This document shows, piece after piece, positions 5,942 to 11,046 of a stretch of DNA of 11,046 bases. Position 1 is the stretch's first letter, and each line of letters starts with the position of its first letter. The position numbers and the translations under genes are program-made. Source of the stretch: Treponema sp. (GTDB taxonomy: Bacteria; Spirochaetota; Spirochaetia; Treponematales; Breznakiellaceae); NCBI GenBank assembly GCA_031264395.1, contig JAISEB010000134.1:1-11046 (forward strand). Direction: 5' to 3'. The notes beneath the pieces were generated by a model that was not told where the DNA came from, made no database searches, and saw only the letters and a program-made list of their open reading frames with translations.

Positions 5942-6618
5942 TGGCGGGCAACATGGAAGAGGGGAAGCGGCTTTTCCGCATGAAGAGATGGGATCTTGCC
6001 CTGCGGGAACTGCTGCAGGTTAACGCCGAAAAATTTTCCGGGGAAGAAAACACGGAGCTGGCCTATTATCTGGGGCTCTGCTACACTAAACTTGGCCGTT
6101 ACGACGACGCCCTTCTCTACCTTGAACAGGTGGTGACGGCCGGCCGGGACGTCCTGAGGGTGTACCAGTGCCGGATGACGCTGGCGTATATTTATGTGAT
6201 CACCAAACGTTCGAAATTGGCGGAATTCGAGCTGAAACGGCTGCGGGGTTCCGGTTTTGAGTCCGTTCAGCTGTACACGACGCTGGCTTACGCCGCCTGG
6301 TCGCAGAAGAACTACAAAAACGCCGTCGATTTGTACGAAAAAGCCCTGGATCTGGACGAAACCAACACCACCGCGATGAACGGCCTCGGGTACATACTCG
6401 TTGATACCGATACGGATCTTATCCGGGGGCTGCGCCTCTGCCGGCGGGCGGTGGACAGCAGGCCCCAGAATCCCGCGTACCTTGATTCCCTGGGCTGGGC
6501 CTATTTTAGAAACGGGGAACTTCTTGAAGCCCGTACCTGGCTCAGGCGCGCCATGGATCTTGCCCCCCAGGAAAAAACGATACGGGAACATTTCAGGTTC
6601 GTTACCGGGGAGGAATGA
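5941..6618 (+). CDS. cytoplasmic tetratricopeptide-repeat protein
   Basis: A 225-residue protein built almost wholly of TPR helix pairs, which act as protein-binding scaffolds. Repeats can be placed at about 6-33, 39-67, 74-102, 108-141, 143-175 and 178-211; clear ones are AYYLGLCYTKLGRYDDALLY and the repeat from Tyr180 to Pro209. The 143-175 unit contains an odd DTDTDL stretch where the turn should be. There is no signal peptide or membrane segment, so it is probably cytoplasmic. Its ATG overlaps the surE stop (TGATG), and its own stop overlaps the start of the secreted TPR/NHL gene, which suggests translational coupling across three genes. I do not recognise a named orthologue; a partner could be one of the flanking products. 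Confidence 0.85.
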   Translation: MAGNMEEGKRLFRMKRWDLALRELLQVNAEKFSGEENTELAYYLGLCYTKLGRYDDALLYLEQVVTAGRDVLRVYQCRMTLAYIYVITKRSKLAEFELKRLRGSGFESVQLYTTLAYAAWSQKNYKNAVDLYEKALDLDETNTTAMNGLGYILVDTDTDLIRGLRLCRRAVDSRPQNPAYLDSLGWAYFRNGELLEARTWLRRAMDLAPQEKTIREHFRFVTGEE

Positions 6619-8699
6619 TGGCCGCGGTGAAAAAAAAGATCCTCATCATCATGTTTATTATCACGGCCTCCGGCGTTCTTCGCGCGCAGCAGGGCGGCGC
6701 GGAAGACAGGACCCCCATACCCGGCGCCGGCGTAAATACCCTTGAAGCCCGTGAAGAATTCCGCCTGGGCATTCAGGCGTACAACCGTTACGCCTTTAAC
6801 GAGGCGATTCTTTCTTTTGAACGGGCGCTGTCCTACAGGCCCGGAGAGGCCATGATCCTTGAGTGGCTTGGACGCTCCTATTACCGTTCCGGCATGGAAG
6901 AGACGGCCCTTGCGCACTGGCGGGCCGCGGGCCAGTCCTACGGCTGGAGTTCCGGTCCGGGCGTACTTTTGGGAAGCATGATAGAAACTGTCTCAAACCG
7001 CCGTTCTTTTCTTCCTGTAGAAGACGACGGTATACGCTATGTGGAATCGGGCCGGTATCCGGGCGTGTCGGACGGGACTGTCCTTTTCCGCCAGCCCACG
7101 GCGGTTCTTCCCCTGGAGGACGGCTCGGTCTGGATAGTTGCCTACGGGAGCAACGAGATAGTGCGCATGGATGTCAACGGCGTAATTCACGACCGTTCGC
7201 GCGGGCCTCTTAACGGTTTTGACCGGCCCTATGATCTTGTAAAAGGGCCGGGGGATCGTATGTACCTTTCCGAATACCGGGGCGGCAGGGTAAGCGTCCT
7301 TAACGGCCGGGGGGAATGGCAGTCCTACATAGGAACGCGCGGCCGGGGAGAAGGCCAGTTTGTAGGCCCGCAGAACCTTGCCGTGGACGAGGAAGGCTAC
7401 CTCTACGTGGTTGATTACGGCAACAGGAGGATCTCGAAATTCGATCCTTCGGGGGCCTTCGTTTTTTCTTTCGGAAAAAGGGACGGATTTTTTCAGGGCT
7501 TCCTTTCCCCCACCGGCATCGCGGTCCGTGACGGCCGCGTGTATGTCGCCGACGGGGCGTTAAAACGCATCGTTGTTTTTGACCGGAACGGAAGCTACAC
7601 GGGGGATCTTGCGGACGGCTTTTCCGGACCCGAAAGCCTCCGTTTTCTCAAGGACGGAAGGCTCCTCGCCGCGGATACCAACCGTGTTCTGCTTGTCGAC
7701 ACGGATACGGCCATTGTAAGGGAACTTGGGGCGGCGGGGAATTCCCGCGCCCGCATAACCGGCGCGGACATGGACCAGAACGGCAACGTGCTGGCGGCCA
7801 ATTTCGACGCCGGGGAGGTTTCCATCCTGACCCGGCTGGACGATATGGCGTCGGGGCTTTTTGTGCAGATAGAACGGGTTTCCGTTGAACAGTTCCCCCG
7901 TATAACGGTGGAACTGCGGGTCGAAGACAGGCTGCGCCGTCCCGTGACCGGGCTGCAGGCGCTCAACTTCCTCGTCACCGAGGGAGGCCGCGAGGCGGCC
8001 GGACAGGCGCTCCTTGAAAGCGGTTACCGTCAAACCGCTTCGGACATAGCCGTGCTTGCCGAGCGCTCGGAGCGTACCGCCTCGATGCGGGACGACATTG
8101 CCGCCGCGGCGCGGGACATTGCCGCCGCCCTTGGCCCCGGCCAGCGCGTGCTGTCGTTCGTGTCCGCCGGGGATCAGCCCCAAAAGGAAAGCTTTGATCC
8201 GCTTAACCCGCGCAGCCTTGAGGCCGCCGCGAGGGGAAGCCCCGGAATGTACGGCCCCCGCTGGCGTTTTGATCTGGCGCTCCGTCTTGCCGCCTCCGAT
8301 CTGCTTGCCGGGGCGAAGAAGCGGGCCGTAATCTTTATAACATCGGGAACGCCGGGGGAACTTGCCTTTGAACGGTACGGCCTTTCCGCCCTTGCCGCCT
8401 ACATGGCGAATAACGGCGTCATCTTTAACGCGGTCGTTGTCGGCGGCGGAAATCCCTCCGAAGAAATCCGCTACCTCTGCCGGGAAACGGGGGGAAAGGC
8501 ACTTTCCCTGTACAGGCCCGAAGGCGTGGGAGAACTTGTGCGGGACCTTGCGTCGGTTCCGAGCGGATCGTATATTTTGGGTTACGAGACTTCCCTTTCG
8601 ACAGATTTCGGCAGGGCGTACCTTCCGGTCGAGACGGAAGTGTATCTTATGGAAAGATCCGGGCGGGACGGGATCATATATTTCCCGCCCATGGAATAA
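6618..8699 (+). CDS. secreted TPR / NHL beta-propeller / VWA-like protein
   Basis: A 693-residue exported protein. An n-region KKK (5-7), a hydrophobic core (8-18) and a likely cut after LRA (21-23) form a signal peptide; there is no lipobox Cys, so it is probably periplasmic or surface-exposed. Residues about 42-105 hold two TPR units. Six NHL-type blades follow at about 153-407; the clearest is GPQNLAVDEEGYLYVVDYGNRRIS (250-273, key residues A255-V256-D257 and V264-V265-D266). NHL propellers bind protein or other ligands. From about 415 to 660 there is a von Willebrand A-like fold, entered through a strand pair (RITVELRVEDRLRRPVTGL) and containing AVIFITSG and a TGGKAL end, but the metal-site DxSxS is replaced by AERSE and the second acidic site is missing. 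The ATG at 6618 sits 4 bases after GGAGG; an ATG at 6615 is also possible but too close. Function is unknown: a scaffold or adhesin-like role is the simplest guess. Confidence 0.85.
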   Translation: MAAVKKKILIIMFIITASGVLRAQQGGAEDRTPIPGAGVNTLEAREEFRLGIQAYNRYAFNEAILSFERALSYRPGEAMILEWLGRSYYRSGMEETALAHWRAAGQSYGWSSGPGVLLGSMIETVSNRRSFLPVEDDGIRYVESGRYPGVSDGTVLFRQPTAVLPLEDGSVWIVAYGSNEIVRMDVNGVIHDRSRGPLNGFDRPYDLVKGPGDRMYLSEYRGGRVSVLNGRGEWQSYIGTRGRGEGQFVGPQNLAVDEEGYLYVVDYGNRRISKFDPSGAFVFSFGKRDGFFQGFLSPTGIAVRDGRVYVADGALKRIVVFDRNGSYTGDLADGFSGPESLRFLKDGRLLAADTNRVLLVDTDTAIVRELGAAGNSRARITGADMDQNGNVLAANFDAGEVSILTRLDDMASGLFVQIERVSVEQFPRITVELRVEDRLRRPVTGLQALNFLVTEGGREAAGQALLESGYRQTASDIAVLAERSERTASMRDDIAAAARDIAAALGPGQRVLSFVSAGDQPQKESFDPLNPRSLEAAARGSPGMYGPRWRFDLALRLAASDLLAGAKKRAVIFITSGTPGELAFERYGLSALAAYMANNGVIFNAVVVGGGNPSEEIRYLCRETGGKALSLYRPEGVGELVRDLASVPSGSYILGYETSLSTDFGRAYLPVETEVYLMERSGRDGIIYFPPME

Positions 8700-8720
8700 A
8701 GACCCCCTTCGAATTAAAGG

Positions 8721-8752
8721 GACCCCCTGGAATCCCCAGTTTCAGGGCGGTC
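8721..8752 (+). other. inverted repeat before the hemerythrin gene
   Basis: GACCCCCTG (8721-8729) can pair with CAGGGCGGTC (8743-8752), giving 9 base pairs with one bulged C around a 13-base loop. A run of seven T at 8762-8768 begins 9 bases later, just before the AAGGAG of the hemerythrin gene. A second smaller hairpin, CCCTT/AAGGG, lies at 8705-8720. This may be a weak terminator or attenuator at the end of the NHL operon; the distance to the T run makes it uncertain. Confidence 0.3.
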
Positions 8753-8780
8753 AGGTCAAGATTTTTTTAAGGAGAAAGAA

Positions 8781-9197
8781 ATGGCTTATCAATGGGACAG
8801 CAGCCTGGAGACAGGTTACGACAAGGTGGACAACCAGCATAAACAGCTTGTCGCCGCCCTCAACACTATCATCGAGGCGTCAAGGAACGGAAAGGGCAGC
8901 GACGAGATCTTCAAAACGCTGGACTTTCTGACAGGCTACACGATCATGCATTTCGCCGACGAAGAAAAGCTCCAGATCAAATACGACTATCCCGATTACC
9001 TCATCCACAAGCGTTATCACGATGAGTTCAAGGTGACTGTCGGGGAACTGACCAGGCGGCTTGTAAAGGAAGGCCCGAGCGAGGAAATGGTAAACACTGT
9101 TACCACCGCCATCGGCGACTGGCTTCTTAACCATATCAAGGGCGACGACTTTCGCATGGCCGCTTATGTCAAGGCAAAGGATCTGGAACAGGAGTAG
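8781..9197 (+). CDS. bacteriohemerythrin (single-domain)
   Basis: A stand-alone hemerythrin of 138 residues, a cytoplasmic four-helix bundle that holds a di-iron centre and binds O2 reversibly. All seven expected ligands are in place with normal spacing: His20 (DNQHKQL), His57 and Glu61 (HFADEE), His76 and His80 (HKRYH), His118 and Asp123 (HIKGDD). The N terminus WDSSLETGYDKVD is typical. AAGGAG lies 6 bases before the ATG, a strong site. It is separated from the NHL gene by 81 bases with a possible hairpin, and no convincing promoter is visible there, so it may be read through from the upstream operon. In an anaerobe or microaerophile, a role in O2 sensing, storage or removal is likely. It is convergent with thiI, with 16 bases between the stop codons. 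Confidence 0.95.
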   Translation: MAYQWDSSLETGYDKVDNQHKQLVAALNTIIEASRNGKGSDEIFKTLDFLTGYTIMHFADEEKLQIKYDYPDYLIHKRYHDEFKVTVGELTRRLVKEGPSEEMVNTVTTAIGDWLLNHIKGDDFRMAAYVKAKDLEQE

Positions 9198-9206
9198 GTG
9201 TTTCCC

Positions 9207-9236
9207 GGCCCGTTCAAAACGGAAAGCCGCATTTTT
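9207..9236 (+). terminator. possible terminator after the hemerythrin gene
   Basis: CCGTT-CAA-AACGG at 9210-9222 is a 5-bp hairpin, which GGC (9207-9209) and GCC (9226-9228) can extend across a three-A bulge. A run of five T follows at 9232-9236. It lies 10 bases past the hemerythrin stop and overlaps the 3' end of thiI on the other strand. Weak, but the only candidate between the two convergent genes. Confidence 0.3.
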
Positions 9237-10416
9237 CCATGGTTCCTTCTTTCAGCGCCTCTTCCATGAGCGCCCCAAGATCAAGGGCCTCGTAGAGTTT
9301 CCGCGCCTCACCGGGGTCTCCCCGCAGGACGGGATGGGGAGGGCTGAAGAGGACGCAGCAGTCCTGATAGGGGAGTATGGATGTTTCATAGGTGCCGATG
9401 GCGGAGGCCGTTTTAACGATCTCTTCCTTGTCCATGCCGATAAGGGGGCGCAGTACGGGGAGGCGCGTCCTTCCCTGTATGCAGTGTATGTTCTCAATGG
9501 TCTGGCTTGCCACCTGCGAAAGGCTTTCCCCGGTAACAAGGCACCGGGCGCCTGTCTTCCCCGCAAGCCTTTCGGCGTATTCCATCATGGCCATGCGGAG
9601 CAGTACCGTGGTCCAGGGGAGGGGGGCGCGTTCCCGTATGCGCTGCTGGATACAGGTAAAACCCGCGGTGTAAAGCCGTATCCCCATGGCGTAGCGTCCC
9701 ACAATTTCCGCGAGCCTCACGACCTTCCGCCGCGCGTCTTCGGAGGTGTAGGGGTACGCGTGAAAATAGACCGCGTCTATTCCCATGCCCCTGAAGGCCA
9801 TCATGTATCCGGCTACAGGCGAATCGATGCCCCCCGAAAGGAGGAGAAGCCCCCTTCCCGATGTGCCCACAGGAAGGCCCCTCCGCCCCCGTTTGGCGAG
9901 GCTGTACACATAGGCGTTTTCCCGTATCTCGACCTCAATAACGGCTCCGGGGTTTTTCACGTCCACGGCAAGGCCTGGCGTTTCCGCGAGGACGGCGTTT
10001 CCCCCTTCGGCGCAGATCCGGTAGGAATCAAGGGGGAAGCTCTTGTCCGTCCTGCGGGCCTCTATTTTGAAGGTGCGGATTCCCCGTTCAAAAAGCTCCC
10101 TCCCCTCGGCCGCGCAGGCGGCCATGACGGCCCCGGCCGTCTTCGGGCATATCCTTGTCCGCGCCCAGCCCGATATGCCGATAAGGTGATTCAGGGCGTC
10201 TTCCACGGCGGGAGCCGTTTCCGCCCCGCAGTGGACATAGTAGCGGCCCGGCGACGTTTCCGCCCGGCCCGAGTCCCCCAAAAGCCGGACAAGGTTTCTT
10301 TTAAGCGCCCGCTCAAAGGCCTCCCTGTTGCCTTTTTTGAGGATGAGTTCCCCCGGTTTAAGGAGGTAGGTCAGCGGGGAATGGGGAAATTCACGGACAG
10401 TATTGTTTCCATTCAT
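9214..10416 (-). CDS. thiI: tRNA 4-thiouridine synthetase ThiI, without rhodanese domain
   Basis: ThiI adenylates U8 of tRNA and replaces its oxygen with sulfur to form 4-thiouridine, a near-UV sensor; in some bacteria it also helps make the thiazole of thiamine. The 400 residues run from an N-terminal ferredoxin-like part (about 18-80) and a THUMP domain (to about 175) to the PP-loop ATPase, with SGGIDSPVAGY (194-204) as the ATP-binding loop. The catalytic Cys is most likely in ILPYQDCCVLFSPPHP (347-362). The chain ends after the PP-loop domain, so the rhodanese domain of E. coli ThiI (482 residues) is absent. Such short forms, known from Bacillus subtilis, take sulfur straight from a partner desulfurase. 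The gene starts 3 bases after the stop of a cysteine desulfurase, which fits. The Shine-Dalgarno is weak, so translation is probably coupled. Confidence 0.95.
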   Translation of the reverse strand: MNGNNTVREFPHSPLTYLLKPGELILKKGNREAFERALKRNLVRLLGDSGRAETSPGRYYVHCGAETAPAVEDALNHLIGISGWARTRICPKTAGAVMAACAAEGRELFERGIRTFKIEARRTDKSFPLDSYRICAEGGNAVLAETPGLAVDVKNPGAVIEVEIRENAYVYSLAKRGRRGLPVGTSGRGLLLLSGGIDSPVAGYMMAFRGMGIDAVYFHAYPYTSEDARRKVVRLAEIVGRYAMGIRLYTAGFTCIQQRIRERAPLPWTTVLLRMAMMEYAERLAGKTGARCLVTGESLSQVASQTIENIHCIQGRTRLPVLRPLIGMDKEEIVKTASAIGTYETSILPYQDCCVLFSPPHPVLRGDPGEARKLYEALDLGALMEEALKEGTMEKCGFPF

Positions 10417-10419
10417 GTT

Positions 10420-11046
10420 CTAGAGGAATTTCAGGACTTCCCGGACGGCCCCGGCGAGGGCTTCTATATCTTCACCGGTGGTCAGCCAGCCCTGCGATAT
10501 CCGTATCCCTTCAAGGATGCGGCCGGGGGCCACGCCCATGGCGGCAAGGACGGGCCGCTCCGGCGACGAGGAAGAGCAGGCGGACCCGGTAGAAACGGCG
10601 AAACCAAGATCGTCCAGCGCCCGCACCATGACTTCCCCGGGGATGCCGGAAAAGGCCGCCTGTACGATGTAGGGTGAAAAAGGCTCCGTATATGGAGACT
10701 CTGGCGCGGCCTTTCCGTTTGCCCTGTCCTGGGGAATAAGAGAACAGCGGTCCATGGAGCGGAGGGCGTCAAGCAGGGTGTTCCAGCGCCGGGACGCCTT
10801 GCCGTATTCCTTCAGCACCGCGCCGGGAGACGCGCGGAGTTCAAGGAGCGCGGCCATTACCTGGGCCCCTTCGGTATTTTCCGTTCCCGGCCTGATTCCC
10901 CCCTCCTGCCCGCCGCCCGAATACAGGACGGGTACGGGTTTTTTCAGGTAGAGGATGCCCGCGCCCCGGGGGCCGCCCAGTTTATGGGCGCTTAACGCCG
11001 CCGAATCCGCGTCCCAGAGGGAAAGATCCACAGGCGTCCGGCCTAC
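10420..11046 (-). CDS. cysteine desulfurase, NifS/IscS type (5' end beyond window)
   Basis: A PLP enzyme that takes sulfur from cysteine as an enzyme-bound persulfide and releases alanine. The frame is open to the right edge, giving the last 208 residues of a protein usually near 380. It shows SAHKLGGPRGAG with the PLP-binding Lys22 of this fragment, the GGGQEGGIRPGTENTEG signature, and STGSACSSSSPE with the active-site Cys in the loop that carries the persulfide. The short SACSS loop region and overall pattern fit the NifS/IscS class rather than SufS/CsdA. An insertion rich in Pro, Tyr and Glu (about residues 110-125) precedes PYIVQAAFSGIPGE. It is 3 bases upstream of thiI, so the likely main sulfur acceptor is ThiI; a role in Fe-S cluster supply cannot be excluded. 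Confidence 0.93.
   Translation of the reverse strand, partial: VGRTPVDLSLWDADSAALSAHKLGGPRGAGILYLKKPVPVLYSGGGQEGGIRPGTENTEGAQVMAALLELRASPGAVLKEYGKASRRWNTLLDALRSMDRCSLIPQDRANGKAAPESPYTEPFSPYIVQAAFSGIPGEVMVRALDDLGFAVSTGSACSSSSPERPVLAAMGVAPGRILEGIRISQGWLTTGEDIEALAGAVREVLKFL

Noticed and set aside
8641..8700. Promoter for hemerythrin with TATATT at 8677-8682
   Set aside because: No acceptable -35 lies at the right distance and it is inside the NHL gene's coding end.
9166..10677. Open frame of 503 codons on the plus strand across thiI and the desulfurase gene
   Set aside because: It is antisense to two genes with clear catalytic motifs, has a biased composition rich in Pro, Gly and Arg, and contains no recognisable domain. 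Long antisense frames are expected in GC-rich coding DNA.

Overview
The window is a densely packed, GC-rich bacterial chromosome segment. It most resembles a spirochaete of the Treponema lineage. That is an inference from gene content (galactokinase-like GHMP kinase, SurE, a TPR protein and a secreted TPR/NHL protein in a row; ThiI without rhodanese beside a NifS-type desulfurase), not from a database search. No mobile element, CRISPR array, tRNA or rRNA was seen, and there is no gene-free stretch over 300 bases.

Minus strand, 1-2992: a translation and cell-division operon read leftwards as infC - rpmI - rplT - zapB-like coiled-coil gene - zapA - manA (3' end cut by the window). Gaps are 39, 21, 3, 4 and 12 bases. 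A good sigma-70 promoter (TGGACA-18-TATAAT) lies at 3066-3095. Its short leader can form a bulged hairpin just before a strong Shine-Dalgarno and a TTG start for infC. The zapB-like gene carries a 30-bp tandem repeat that encodes a Gly/Asp-rich decapeptide tail.

Plus strand, 3191-9197: an unrecognised multi-spanning membrane protein; then, from a second clear promoter (TTGAAC-17-TACAAT at 3842-3870), a galactokinase-family kinase with altered sugar-site residues, surE (nucleoside monophosphate phosphatase), a cytoplasmic TPR protein, and a secreted protein with TPR, six NHL propeller blades and a von Willebrand A-like domain that lacks the metal-binding motif. The last four are spaced by 10 bases or overlap at stop/start codons, so they are probably translated as one unit. 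A stand-alone bacteriohemerythrin follows after 81 bases.

Minus strand, 9214-11046: thiI (tRNA 4-thiouridine synthetase, no rhodanese domain) preceded by a NifS/IscS-type cysteine desulfurase cut by the right edge. The two are 3 bases apart and probably form a sulfur-relay pair for tRNA thiolation.

Most of the window is core housekeeping content. The more unusual points are the repeat-built tail of the division protein, the divergent galactokinase active site, the NHL/pseudo-VWA secreted protein, and the joining of the IF3-L35-L20 operon to Z-ring genes. I see no clearly new multi-gene system.
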